Shown in pieces: positions 1 through 10,061 of a stretch of 64,000 bases of DNA; position 1 is the stretch's first letter; the number at the start of each line of letters is the position of its first letter. Both the position numbers and the translations under genes were made by a program. Source of the DNA: Molanna angustata (Eukaryota > Arthropoda > Insecta > Trichoptera > Molannidae); the NCBI GenBank assembly GCA_963576475.1, contig OY754990.1, forward strand, positions 9,592,921-9,656,920. Direction: 5' to 3'. The notes beneath the pieces are model-generated. The model was not told the origin of the DNA and did no database searches. It worked only from the letters and a program-made list of their open reading frames with translations.

Positions 1-405
1 CTTCATATTGATATTGTACGTCTCTCTATAGACAAGTGTATTTTTTATTCTCACTTCTATCTTCCTCAAGGGGTAGGCAGTGAGAACCGAACACCGCATC
101 TTGACTTCTATCTTGACACATACATCGCCTCATCAACATTCATACACTATCTCATACATGCTCATCTTGCTAGTAATGCAATTTTACTTAAATTTCTCAA
201 CATGTATCATGTAGAAAATACATACTATGATTTCCGTGACAATGTCTTTGTGTGTATGGTGTATTGTGAAAACTTTTGTCCTCTGGGAATCTTATATTTG
301 CTTAAGAATCTAATATAAATGTACTTCATAAAAATACATTTAGAGATTGTCAACCTTTCAAGAAGAAAAAATGAACGCTTACTATGGTGTGGAGAGTTTG
401 ATGTT
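1..405 (-). repeat. Dispersed AT-rich repeat RpB, copy at left edge
   Basis: This stretch is the reverse complement of 30560-30900: both carry the motif reading CTATAGACAAGTGTATTTT in one orientation, the same embedded RTE 3' tail, and the segment ending near TTTAGAGATTGTCAACC. The end at about 385-395 carries GTGTGGAGAG, also seen at the ends of copies near 29990, 31425 and 63615. It runs off the window, so its full length is unknown. No open frame of its own was recognised. Confidence 0.6.
60..200 (-). mobile_element. RTE-A 3' tail embedded in RpB
   Basis: Read on the minus strand this is the 3' end of the RTE-A family: the sequence corresponding to the end of its reading frame and the conserved GGGTAGGCAG..GAGAACCGAA block seen at 5460, 19555, 39355, 39545 and 55865. 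The same tail sits in the other RpB copy at 30720-30840, so it was captured before the host repeat spread. Confidence 0.6.
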
Positions 406-431
406 GACTAATACAACCCATTCATTTTATA

Positions 432-1437
432 CTAGTTGCATGTAACACATGAGATCCAACTGTCGATAGCGATAGTATGTACAGTTGAAGAATATGTACT
501 AAACTATAAACCCATAAATACAAAATATTGAATATTTTCAGATATTTTGTTTTCTATACAACATATGTAGGTATGTATGTCAAGATAGGATAGTATGGAG
601 ATAGTTCCTTTTTTCCTACCCAGAATATGAAAATAGCAAGATGGTATGTATGTTTGGAGATGAAGTATCAAACTATTAAGTCTTCTTACATATTGTGTAT
701 AGGCGACTACCATACAAAATGTATGAAGCGATGTCGTCACTAAATTCAATTTTTAAAAAAATTGTTAAAAAAAAATTGAGATCTTCTGATACAATGTAAA
801 TACTTTTTATAGAAAATTAAATTATCTAGTTGGGGTGTTTCGGCTTTTTTCGATAATTGTATAAGTTTTGGAAATATAGGCAGTTAAACTCATAAATTTA
901 TCATAAAAAAAATATTTTTCTTAATAAAAAATGTTTGAGAAACCCTGGAATTTTTTTAAAAAAATTAATTTGAGATTTTTTATTTTTCTATGCTTGTACC
1001 AATTTTCAGCGTTCTAGCTTTTATGGTTTCTGAGATATATGGAAAAATAAAATCAAAATTAAAAAGTTGATAACCCCTGACTGAAACAAAAATTCAAAAT
1101 TCTGAGTATAAAAGTTTTGTAGGCCGGTAACTTTTTATATATTCTGAAATTTTGGGCTCTGTAAATTGAGCGGATCAAAAGTTATAAGGGGGGGACGGAC
1201 ACACACACACACACAGACACACAGACACACACACACACACAGACACACGAAATGTTCTACTCCGAATTCTGAGTAAATCCGTGTAATCCGTGTCCTCTAA
1301 GTTGGTGTTTTTTGACTTCAAAGTTGGAAAAGCCGTGAAAAAAGTAGACCTCTGCATACAATTCTCGCGTATCCTGGCTTGAAACATTGTCGATATGTTA
1401 AGAGAACAAAGTTCTCCTGAACAAATCGACAGTTGGA
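432..1437 (-). mobile_element. Helentron-like non-autonomous element, copy A
   Basis: About 1 kb, matching copies at 20119, 33412, 43690, 53869, 56495 and 58395. On the minus strand it begins TCCAACTGTCGAT (1437 inward). The inverted complement of that 13-mer lies about 17 bases inside the other end, followed by a hairpin CATGT-GTT-ACATG and the terminus CAACTAG, with T outside. An (AC)n tract lies in the middle (1198-1246). Asymmetric subterminal repeats, a 3' hairpin, an internal microsatellite and no target duplication are the known features of Helentron-associated (DINE-1-like) elements. No Rep/helicase is encoded. Short frames inside it are not genes. Confidence 0.7.
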
Positions 1438-2099
1438 TTATGTTTTTTTTTATTTTCATTGTTATTTGTAATATTATCGATTTTTATGTACAATTGATGT
1501 AATACAATGTCAATGTCTCGAGATGCATTGACCCTGGCACAGGTTTTTTTGAATAGTGAGGCATTGCAGATTCAATAATTATTGTAATGTCTTTCAGAGT
1601 ATGTTAAAAGTAAATAAATAAATGCTGATTATTAGTAATGTTGTTCGCTGTTTCAAACCTAACATAAGTTATTACATATGAATAAGAATGTAAGGTTATG
1701 TTGGCTTTATCTTATGATACAAAGAGTATCCCTTGATCCATTTTTATTGTGTATTCATTTGTTTGATGAATTTGGTTGTCCGGCTTAGAAAAGGTCATTT
1801 TCTAAATCTTTCTAAAGTGACTTATCTTACATTCGCAGCTATTGTCAAATGTCTACCATTTTTATCACTCACAGCTATATATTTGTGGAGAAATGGGATA
1901 CTTACAATGTCTATAGGTGTATTTTTTATATTAAATTCTTTACTGGTAGGTATATAACAAATCTTTTTCGTTCTTTTCTCAACTCTTTTTTTTGACAACT
2001 ATTTGTTTTTCTTTTCAGGGACAGGACCATGCACATTTTTGCCAAATGCATTGATAGAAAGGCGTCAAAATTAAGAGGACATATAACGCTAACAAACAA
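1438..2099. other. No recognised feature
   Basis: AT-rich DNA between a Helentron-like copy and a LINE. A 74-codon frame at 1733-1957 has hydrophobic composition but no motif I recognise, and nothing supports it as a gene. Confidence 0.5.
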
Positions 2100-3240
2100 A
2101 CAAAAAAAAAACAATAAAAAGTGTTTCTCTCAATGCAAATAAGTGTCAAGTAATAAGGTTTTATAAAATAAAAAATCCCCTGGTTTATGATTATGATATA
2201 GACTTGATACAATTAACTTCAGTAGATGAAATAAACGATTTAGGTGTCATTTTTGATTCGAAACTTTCTTTTACTTGTCATATTACTAACATAGTAAACA
2301 GAGCTGTAAAGATCTTAGGGTTTATAATACGTATCACAAAAAAGTTTACAGATACATATAGTATTCGCTTGTTATACATATCACTTGTAAGGAGCATTTT
2401 GGAATATAATTCAACAATTTGGTCACCATATTATAATAATCAAGTTCAACTAATTGAAAAAGTACAACGCAAATTTCTTAGGTATATAAATTTTAAAATG
2501 AACATACCCAGAGAACTAATGGATTATAATCTCACTATGCATTGGACTAATTTAACAAATTTATCTGACCGTAGAATAATTTTTGATTTAATTACATTAC
2601 ACAAAATGGTACATTCGAGTTTTGACAGCCCTGCTCTTATTGAACAAATTACATACCATGCGCCAAATCGTTCTAACAGGCAAACGGTACCTTTTTACTA
2701 TTCTAACACACGTACACTGCAACAATATTACTCGCCAATAGCACGGCTTCATTATTTGGGTAATGCATACTCTGGTCTAGGCGATATTTATTACTTGTTA
2801 TTGACAAAATATAGAAACTTATTGCATCAATATTTCTTGATGCAAAATGTCAATTTTATTTCCCTATAAGATGTTATTATTATTTTATCAATTACTCTTT
2901 TATTTTGAATTTATATTTAGTTTCATGGCTTATTTTTCAACTGTTTTTATGTTTCATTCTTTTTTAATGACACTTTTGAATTTACTTTATACCTAGGTAT
3001 ATAATTTATATATGCTATTTTTTTTTCTTTTTGTTTTTGATATTTGTTTCTTAAAAAATGTTTAGATATAATATGCAAAAAATGTTCTGGTAGATATTTC
3101 GTACATTTATACATCTCTTTTTGTTTTATTTTATAATATTATTGTATGTATGTATTGAACGTGTTTATACTAGTTTATTTTGTATGTACTTGTAAAAGGC
3201 TATTTAGCCGTTGATGAAAATAATAAATAAATAAATAAAT
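2100..3240 (+). mobile_element. 5'-truncated LINE (CR1/Jockey-like) with AATA tail
   Basis: Retains the end of the reverse transcriptase, the C-terminal domain, an AT-rich 3' UTR and a short-repeat tail (3221-3240). Just before the tail is the stem-loop GGCTA-TT-TAGCC (3198-3209); a related one (GGCT-TCT-AGCC) sits before the tail of the relic at 14060-14489. The endonuclease and RT catalytic regions are missing, so the copy cannot move by itself. The tail of A-rich tetranucleotides rather than plain poly-A fits CR1-like elements. Confidence 0.75.
2126..2869 (+). CDS. Partial LINE reverse transcriptase, thumb and C-terminal region
   Basis: Open from before 2126 to a stop at 2869; a TTG at 2204 or an upstream codon is not a real start because the element is 5'-truncated. 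Residues include LNANKCQVI followed by NDLGVIFDSKLSF, then a segment like LLYISLVRSILEYNSTIWSP and VQRKFLRY. These are the standard post-catalytic motifs of Jockey/CR1-type RTs (the NxxKC segment, the LGV..D..L.F strand, the LEY...W thumb). The YADD catalytic box lies upstream and is absent here. About 245 codons remain of a protein normally near 900. The frame is unbroken, which suggests fairly recent insertion. Confidence 0.75.
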   Translation, partial: SLNANKCQVIRFYKIKNPLVYDYDIDLIQLTSVDEINDLGVIFDSKLSFTCHITNIVNRAVKILGFIIRITKKFTDTYSIRLLYISLVRSILEYNSTIWSPYYNNQVQLIEKVQRKFLRYINFKMNIPRELMDYNLTMHWTNLTNLSDRRIIFDLITLHKMVHSSFDSPALIEQITYHAPNRSNRQTVPFYYSNTRTLQQYYSPIARLHYLGNAYSGLGDIYYLLLTKYRNLLHQYFLMQNVNFISL

Positions 3241-3585
3241 CTAGTGACTGAAAAATATTATGTATTAAAACCGCCTAATGCACTATGAACCAAAAATAGA
3301 TAAAGATGTTCTTAAACTCTAATACACAATCCAACAATACCCTCCTCATTCACTAAAGATCCCTCCTCCTCCTCCCCCTCCTCATCCTGAAACATACTCA
3401 TTTACTGTAGATATATGTGCATATCTTTGTTTTTTTTTATCTATCTTTTCAAATTTTATTTTAACTTTTGTCTTGTATTTTCTTATGAATTTTCAACTGT
3501 GTAATCAATTACTGTATAATCATTAATTTAAATTGAAGAAAGAACTTTTGGCTCAACTTTTATACACTAAATATAATAAAAAAAA
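3241..3585. other. No recognised feature
   Basis: AT-rich, with a short CCTCCTCCTCC tract near 3360. Nothing further seen. Confidence 0.5.
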
Positions 3586-3826
3586 ATATAAGTTTAGTTT
3601 GTCGATCGACAATTCTTGATATAACTCCATTGTACGTTGATATGTTATAAAAATATATGTAAATGTCATGTAAATTTTGTATATAACCACTAGTCTCAGT
3701 CTTGTAAAGCATTATTCTGACGATGTGCTTTGCACGTAACGCGTCAAGTATCCAATAAATATAATAGAACTTTCACCAAGTATTTTTATATTTTTATAAC
3801 ATATCAAAAAAATTATAGCTGTAGCT
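3586..3826 (+). mobile_element. Penelope-like element, internally deleted copy
   Basis: The first ~60 bases match 21757-21830 and the rest matches 22605-22747, that is, both ends of the larger Penelope-like copy without the GIY-YIG reading frame. It carries the block ACCACTAGTCTCAGTCTTG and the terminal CCAAGTATTTTTATA. It appears to be a deletion derivative. Its hammerhead-like motif is mutated (see 3711-3751). Confidence 0.65.
3711..3751 (+). ncRNA. Decayed hammerhead-ribozyme-like motif
   Basis: Same motif as at 22650-22690, with the core CTGACGA and stem II GTGC-TTT-GCAC, but the invariant GAAA is GTAA here and the stem I strands ATTATT and AAGTAT no longer pair fully. Expected to be inactive. 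Confidence 0.45.
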
Positions 3827-3929
3827 TCCTGAGAGAAAATAAATAAATTAAGTTACGTGTTAGTAAAGGTAACTATCGTGTGCGTAAAAAAGTGATTTAA
3901 ATTATCGGAAACCCAAAATTTGTTTATTT

Positions 3930-4345
3930 TTTGAATTTCCCAATTATGCCTTCTTATTGAGGTCCCTTATCGATGTCATTTTTGAAAGTTCTATATATTT
4001 GAATAATGTGTAAAAATTCTCTTGAAAATAAGGAATTACGCTATTTCCATCTATGAAGTAACGAAGAAATCTTTTTTGTACGCCATCTATTGAGATTTTA
4101 GTTTATTTGTAAACAATGAAAGCAACAGTCCTTATAAATGAGGTGACGGTGTCTCGCAAAGATGTCACCCCTGAACTGCGCCAGAAATATTATTTCATTT
4201 TTGGCTTGTTTACCTACTTGTACCAATGTGTATGTAAGCCATTTGACTCCCGACAGGGAAAAAATCCAATGATTGTGTATGTGCAATTAAAAAAATATTC
4301 GATTTATATTATCTCATCGTCTTCTTTCTTTGTGATGTTGTAACT
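3930..4345 (+). repeat. Dispersed repeat RpC, copy 1
   Basis: Shares long blocks with 32940-33385, 40060-40310 and (inverted) 30068-30500: GCCTTCTTATTGAG, CGCCATCTAT, AAACAATGAAAGCAAC and CATTTGACTCCCGA. This copy contains about 90 bases near 4150-4225 that the copy at 33290 lacks. Overlapping small frames on both strands (4098-4343) have no recognisable domain. Confidence 0.6.
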
Positions 4346-4915
4346 GTACCATTTTTTGTAGGGCGTTCCGTCCTTATACAACGTGTCTATATAAAAAAAA
4401 TGCAAATGACAAAATGGGTGCCTTTAGGAACATACCCAGGTAGGAAATATAGGGTATGTACGTGTTCGTAAAAATAACATTAGATTCGTTACTGGGAAAT
4501 ATACATAATTGGATTGTTTTAAGTCTATTTGCCAAGCCCTCGAGTCTTGCTTAAGTAACCTACTTACCTTGATGGCGTGTAATGACAGTGCTCGACCTTA
4601 ATGATGGGGTTATAATCACAATACCACCCGTGCCACACTCTTCTATCGGCAAACATGCGACATCCACATGTTTTTTATTTTAACGATATCGAAGCAGAGT
4701 TTGTTCTCATGAGAACTTTTAAATCTAATTAATAATGTTATGATTTTTAATTTAAAAAATTATGTCCTCTTCACCGCACTTATAGGCAAAAGGAGTGGAA
4801 TTTTCCATAAGACGCCAATAACATTTAAACGCATTTAATTTTATAATATATTTTTCATGTTTATTGTTTTTAACCGTAACATAAAAATAATCAAATATAA
4901 TGAATAAGTAATACA
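4346..4915. other. No recognised feature
   Basis: Mixed AT-rich sequence. I see neither coding motifs nor repeats shared with the rest of the window. Confidence 0.5.
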
Positions 4916-4927
4916 TAAATAAAGAGA

Positions 4928-4958
<31 letters not shown>

Positions 4959-5201
4959 AAATAAATATTTAAATAAATAAATAAATAATTAAAAAAAAAA
5001 AAAATTAATTAATTGATAACAGTTATTAAATAAAAAATAAATAAAATTAAATATATAAAATAATAATTGAATAAATGTTTAAATTAAATAATTAATAAAC
5101 AAATAACTTAATTTATTATTCAATAAACAAATTAATAAATAAATTAATAAAGTAAGAAGTAAAGAAATATGTACCCTTTTAATAAATAAAATAAAAAATA
5201 A
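4916..5201. repeat. A/T low-complexity tract
   Basis: Runs of AAATA and AATTA units with poly-A stretches, probably decayed LINE tails. No frame of interest. Confidence 0.7.
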
Positions 5202-5390
5202 ATTGTCCTCATGGTCAATTGTTCGTAAGGTCAACTGTCCCCACGGTCGATTGTCCTCACGGTCAACAGTCGCCACGGTCAACTGTCCGAGCGGTGAATT
5301 GTCCTCATGGTCAACTGTCCATTCGATAAAAAGGGCGTACGGTCAATTGTCCGCGGTCAATTGGCTACGGTCAATTGTCCGGACACGAAC
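5202..5390. repeat. Minisatellite, 17-18 bp unit
   Basis: About ten imperfect units of the form CTGTCCnCACGGTCAA, less regular at the right end. The block is distinctly GC-richer than the A/T tract before it. A 64-codon frame (5203-5397) is a by-product of the repeat. Confidence 0.75.
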
Positions 5391-5439
5391 GTGCTGAAGA
5401 TCAAGTCATACATTGATGATATTAATTTCCCTTATTTTT

Positions 5440-5709
5440 GATACATACATACATACCATCACGCCATGTCCCTTACGGGGTAGGCAGAGAGAACCGAACG
5501 CCATTTACTTCTATCTTGACATACATTCATCGCTTATACTTGTTCGTTTGTTGTTCACGCTTCTAACATTTCCGTCTTTCAAAATACCGTTCACATGGAC
5601 GTGCCATCCCTTCCTTGGGCGGCCCCGACCTCTCATTCCATTCCTGTCCGCAATGTATATTTTCTTCGTCAGGCGTTCCTCATTCATTCTCCCCATGTGG
5701 CCAAACCAT
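5440..5709 (-). mobile_element. RTE-A 3' fragment (antisense), left part of a split copy
   Basis: On the minus strand it encodes the RTE C-terminus with WFGHMGRMNEERLTKK followed by GRGRPRKGWHVHVNG and a CMSR-like end, then the conserved 3' block with GGGTAGGCAGAGAGAACCGA. It stops in mid-frame at 5709 and resumes at 8430: the LINE 5710-8429 was inserted here. Part of the apparent N-terminus of the 651-codon frame starting at 5413 is the antisense reading of this fragment. Confidence 0.75.
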
Positions 5710-7368
5710 ATTGACACAGCTGATTTCAATGACTTGAAACAATTTAATGGAATAAAAAATGCTATGGGCCGTTCACTTGACTTAATTTTCTCAAATTACT
5801 CAAATATCACTGTCAAATCATGCCATTATCCGTTGATACCTGAAGATGTTTTTCATAAATCAGTTATAATCGAATTTCTCCTCACCTACCCTCCCCCTCT
5901 ATCTGAAAATAAAAAAAAAATATATCTATTTAACAAATGTAACTATACCAGCTTTAAAAATGACTTAACCCAGATAAACTGGAATCAACTATTCCTCGGC
6001 CTGGATATCGAGCTAGCAGTTGAGAAATTTTATGAAATAATGCAAATATTAGTAGATATCCACATTCCCACTAAACAACCCGGCTCATCCACCTACCCAC
6101 CCTGGTTTTCACCAGCGTTAATTAGAATAACCAAGGAAAAACATAAATATTTCAAAAAATATAAAAAACACCAAAGACCGGGTGACTATAACTCATTTTC
6201 TACTTTAAGGAAAAGACACCAAAGAATAAATAAAGAATGCTTTAAAAACTACATTGAAAAAACGCAATCAAATATAACTAAAAATCCAAAAAGCTTCTGG
6301 ACTTATATTAACTCGAAAAAGGAAAATATTAACACCATTCCTACAGAAGTATTCTTCAATGACCTTAAAGCAAATAATGGTGAAAAAATTTGTGATGTGT
6401 TCCTCAAATACTTTTCCTCCATCTTCGACCACCCACCCCCCGCATTGCAATTAAATTCACTCCAAGACACATATCATGAAAATATATCGGAAGGAATGTG
6501 TTCAATCTCATTTGATATAAACAAAATTTTTATATATTTAAAAAATCTCAATATTCAGAAAGGTCCGGGACCAGATTCAATACCAGCAATTATTTTAAAA
6601 GAGTGTGCCGAAATACTTGCATACCCTTTGAAGTACCTATTCCAGCTATCATTCAACAGTGGAATTATGCCGAATAAATGGAAGACTGCTTTTATTTCTC
6701 CAATTTTTAAATCTGGCAACCGTTCTGATGTAAAAAATTACCGACCCATATCTAAAACCAATATAATAAGTAAAGTCTTTGAAAAAATTGTTTATGATCA
6801 AATAATTCCCTTTGTTAAACGCAATATCTCCACTGATCAACATGGTTTTATTCCGGGTCGATCCACCACCAGCAATTTGCTGGAATTCACTAACTTTGTG
6901 ACAAACGCAATTGATAAAAATATCCAAGTCGATGCTGTGTACACGGATTACAGCAAGGCGTTTGATCTGTTGAATCATCATATCTTAATTCAAAAATTAA
7001 AAAAATTTGGCTTCCATGGAGATCTTCTAAGATGGCTCACTTCATATATCCGCAATAGATCTCAGGCAGTTGTGACCGGTGGCTATACATCTAATTGGAT
7101 TACCACTCCATGCGGCGTTCCACAGGGCACACTGCTGGCCCCTATCCTTTTTAATATATATGTAAACGACATCACCTCTTGTTTCAAATTTGTCAAAGTA
7201 ATAATATATGCAGATGACATGAAGCTCTATACAAAAATAAATAGTGTTCAAGACTGCCGTAAATTTCAACAGGATCTAGAGCATCTTCAAACATACTGTA
7301 AAATAAATTCTCTTAACTTAAATCCACAAAAATGTCAAATTATCACGTTTACAAAAAAAAAAGAATAA
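5710..7368 (+). CDS. LINE endonuclease tail plus reverse transcriptase (partial)
   Basis: The open frame formally starts at 5413, but its first ~99 residues are antisense RTE-A sequence; only the part from 5710 belongs to this protein. It begins with an endonuclease C-terminus (GRSLDLIFSN, about residue 123 of the open frame). A linker with YPPWFSPALIR and SFWTYINSKK follows, then RT motifs: GPDSIP, NYRPIS, QHGFIPGRSTTSNL, YSKAFDLLNHHIL, GVPQGTLLAPILFN and the catalytic YADD at 7207-7218 (residues 599-602). It ends at a stop just after an A10 run; the downstream part continues in another frame at 7371-8083. RT copies RNA into DNA at the nicked target. All catalytic boxes look intact, but the endonuclease active site is missing. 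Confidence 0.8.
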   Translation: MDTADFNDLKQFNGIKNAMGRSLDLIFSNYSNITVKSCHYPLIPEDVFHKSVIIEFLLTYPPPLSENKKKIYLFNKCNYTSFKNDLTQINWNQLFLGLDIELAVEKFYEIMQILVDIHIPTKQPGSSTYPPWFSPALIRITKEKHKYFKKYKKHQRPGDYNSFSTLRKRHQRINKECFKNYIEKTQSNITKNPKSFWTYINSKKENINTIPTEVFFNDLKANNGEKICDVFLKYFSSIFDHPPPALQLNSLQDTYHENISEGMCSISFDINKIFIYLKNLNIQKGPGPDSIPAIILKECAEILAYPLKYLFQLSFNSGIMPNKWKTAFISPIFKSGNRSDVKNYRPISKTNIISKVFEKIVYDQIIPFVKRNISTDQHGFIPGRSTTSNLLEFTNFVTNAIDKNIQVDAVYTDYSKAFDLLNHHILIQKLKKFGFHGDLLRWLTSYIRNRSQAVVTGGYTSNWITTPCGVPQGTLLAPILFNIYVNDITSCFKFVKVIIYADDMKLYTKINSVQDCRKFQQDLEHLQTYCKINSLNLNPQKCQIITFTKKKE

Positions 7369-7370
7369 AA

Positions 7371-8083
7371 TCTTCTTTTCCTATAAACTTAATAATTCCC
7401 CTATACCTAGAAAAGAATCGGTGAAAGACCTAGGAATTATTATGGATAGTAAACTGTCATTTGACGATCACATGAATAATATAAGTAAAAAAGCCAATAA
7501 AATGTTGGGCTTCATCATCAGGAACTGTAAACCTTTTTCAAATATTAAATGCCTCAAAATTCTATATACATCTATGGTAAGAAGTCATCTGGAGTACGGA
7601 TCGCAAATTTGGAACCCGATGTATCTTAAGTACATAAATAGACTGGATAGTGTACAAAAACGCTTCCTCAAACACCTCATCTATAAATCTGGCTGTCGGG
7701 AACTAATGGGCCCGCATAATCATATAAATAACGTGTACTTAGCTGAATCAAAATTTAATTTACCATCACTATCATCTAGACGAATAACTGCAGACTCACT
7801 ATTTTTGTTTAAACTATTTCATAACATCATTGATTGTCCAAATTTATTAGAAAATATCTCACTTCACATTCCAAACCGCAATGTCAGATTAAAACCTACT
7901 TTTTCTATTTCACACTCTAAAACTAATCTTAGGAAAAATTTCTTTACTAACCGGGCCACCTCCAATTTTAACAACCTGCTCAATAACATTGACTTTTTTC
8001 ATACTCAATCTCTACACTCGTTCAAAATTGCGATAAAGCGCCAACTTTGCACTGATAACATAACTCAAAATTCCACTCTCTAG
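7371..8083 (+). CDS. LINE reverse transcriptase C-terminal region (frameshifted continuation)
   Basis: Continues the RT after a one-base shift in the A-run ending near 7360. It opens with a segment leading to KDLGIIMDSKLSFDDH, then LGFIIRNCKPF, LYTSMVRSHLEYGSQIWNP and VQKRFLKHLIY, the usual thumb and C-terminal motifs. It ends with RRITADSLFLFKLFHNIID and a basic tail. The GTG at 7421 is not a real start. The frame is open for 220 codons beyond it, so the A-run slip may be the only lesion in this half. Confidence 0.78.
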
Positions 8084-8429
8084 TATATGCATGAATGTAT
8101 TATTTATGTGTCACCATAATGGTTGCAACACCTTCTTCGTTGATCCTTAAGCGAGTTAGAATCCCATGTTATGATTCTAGAATACATACAATCCTCTCTG
8201 TACTATTCCCTGTATGTTTCAGGTGTGTTCCTATAATTTTGTTTTTTTCTCATTTTTCGTAAATTGTATGTTAAGCTTTTAAAATTATTTGATTTGATGT
8301 CCTATTATTATGTACTGTAGTCTACATTTACTTGTTTTTTTTTTCATTGTATTTAATATCATTATGCTCTACTGTACTGTTGGATATCCAAAATAAATAA
8401 AATAAAATAAAAAAATAAAATAAAATAAC

Positions 8430-8720
8430 ATCTTTCTTTATCCTACATTTCTTCCTAATGTCCTCATTTCTGGCCCTTTCATACATCGTTCTATTACAGA
8501 TTCTTCTTAGCGATCTCATTTCAACTGCATTTATTCTACTTTCGTGCGACTTCTGCCATGTCCAGGTTTCACTTGCATACGCCAAGGTTGGCACTAAGAG
8601 AGCATTATGAATGGCAACTTTAGCATCCTTAGATATTTTGCGGTATTCATAACTGGTATAAGTGCTCCATTCACTCTGTTTCCTGCCATAACTATTCTTT
8701 CGATCTCCTCATAATTATAC
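8430..8720 (-). mobile_element. RTE-A fragment (antisense), right part of the split copy
   Basis: Minus-strand reading gives YASETWTWQKSHESRINAVE, then MRSLRRICNRTMYERARNED, matching the same stretch of the copy at 37680-39388. Upstream of the 5440-5709 part in protein order, so the two flank the inserted LINE. The upstream end fades near 8720. Confidence 0.75.
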
Positions 8721-9184
8721 TGGATTTTGTAATAAATACTTGATTTTGTAATAAAATACAATTAAAAGATCTATTTCATTTAATAAAGGATGTGTTGACA
8801 AAACAACAAAGTCCCGATACATAATCTATATCAAAATAATTATTAGGAGTTCTATGGTAAGGATGAAATTTACACAAGATGCTGACCGTATCCGCTCAAG
8901 TATATAGATTAAAACTTAAAGTTTGCCTGGTCTCAGCGTAAACAATAAACAGCCTTGCGGCTATGTAATTGTACCTATCTATGTACAGCCAAACTTGGCA
9001 AAATTTTAATTGAAAATCCTAAACCCACCCACACTTCAAAAACGGTCGTAAAATTTGATGTATTCTTTAAGTTATATCCCTCCCAGAAAGATTGAAAAAT
9101 GGAAAAATATTAGCACAATGAATCTTTAGCGAATGAATTAGTTTGCATCTTTTCCAACCAAAACAAATCATAAAGCCTAAACAT
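8721..9184. other. No recognised feature
   Basis: AT-rich sequence with no shared block that I could find. Confidence 0.5.
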
Positions 9185-10018
9185 TTTATTTATTTACATA
9201 TACATTTTTTTTATTTATTATACAATACATACGATTACAAATATTTGGTTACTTATTTTTTTTAACATGTCTACGTAGGGGACACCAGCTATTAGGATTT
9301 GGGTCCATTTTACTCTTCCGAAGAAGCACACTACATAGCGTTGGGAGGGGTTTGCAATCTAGAAAAGAGTTTATTAATTCGGATTTTATAAAGACCCGGG
9401 TTGTACGAAGGTGGAAACACAGAATTCGGAAGATCGTTCCACAGTCGGGCTGCTGTATTAATAAAGGAGTTCGAGAAGCGACTTGTTCGTATATGTTGAA
9501 GGTCCACTGTGAATGGGTGCTGCGATTGAGTGAAGCGAGTGACTCTGTTGCGAGTGGGTGGAGGAGGGACCAAAGATGCAAGTTCTTCTGAGCAATTCCC
9601 GTGGTAGTATCTATAGAATAAACTTAAAATACCGACTCTGCATCTGTGTTCTAGTGATTGCAATCCATCAGTCAGTGATGTATCATCAATCAAACGTATA
9701 GCACGCCTTTGGACAGCGTCGAGGGTATTCAGTAGGTATTGGGGGGCGCCACTCCAGAGGTTTCTACCATATTATTCAATAATTGGACGTATTTGCGCTT
9801 TGTAGAGTATACAGATCTGGGCCTTAGTAAAATATCTACGCGCTCTATATAGTACGCTCAATTTTTTGGAGGCGAGTTTCACCTTAGCTTCGATGGAGCC
9901 CTTGTAGTGTAATTGGTTCGTTATAGATACTCCAAGCAGGTCGATAGAGCTGCTGTTAGGTAGAGTGCTTCCGTTGAAAGACACTTGCAATTCATTGTAA
10001 TATATCAACATATTAATA
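9185..10018 (-). mobile_element. Antisense LINE 3' half (CR1/Jockey-like)
   Basis: Minus strand, two frames. 10011-9772 encodes a segment with LLGVSITNQLHYKGSIEAKV and SVLYRARRYFTKAQICILYK. From 9693 the next frame reads MIDDTSLTDGLQSLEHRCRV, LFYRYYHGNCSEEL, TRFTQSQHPFTVD and AARLWNDLPNSVFPP. This is the typical end of a Jockey/CR1-type RT protein (the SLEHRR..LFYRYYHGxCS and LWNxLP motifs). A stop near 9771 and the frame change make it a pseudogene. An A/T tail lies at its 3' side (about 9185-9235). Confidence 0.75.
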
Positions 10019-10061
10019 TTTCCTTTCCTAATTTAAGCTAGAAGCTTGTGTTTAGGAAAGC

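Larger units (their letters stand above)
5710..8429 (+). mobile_element. LINE (CR1/Jockey-like), 5'-truncated, nested in RTE-A
   Basis: The longest LINE in the window, 2.7 kb. It retains the end of the endonuclease domain, a complete RT and the C-terminal region, a 3' UTR and an (AAATA)n tail at 8391-8427. It is flanked on both sides by the two halves of one antisense RTE-A fragment, so it is younger than that fragment. Compared with the unbroken RTE-A copy at 55830-56400, about 32 bases of target are missing at the junction and no target duplication is seen, which suggests insertion with target-site deletion. A single-base shift splits the reading frame near 7350-7366. Confidence 0.8.

Noticed and set aside
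504..749. 81-codon frame repeated at 20241 and elsewhere (minus), as a small conserved gene
   Set aside because: It lies inside the non-coding Helentron-like repeat; copies are conserved as repeats and carry frame-breaking differences.
5413..5709. N-terminal part of a 651-codon gene
   Set aside because: This part is the antisense reading of an RTE-A 3' end; the real RT protein starts upstream of the truncation at 5710.
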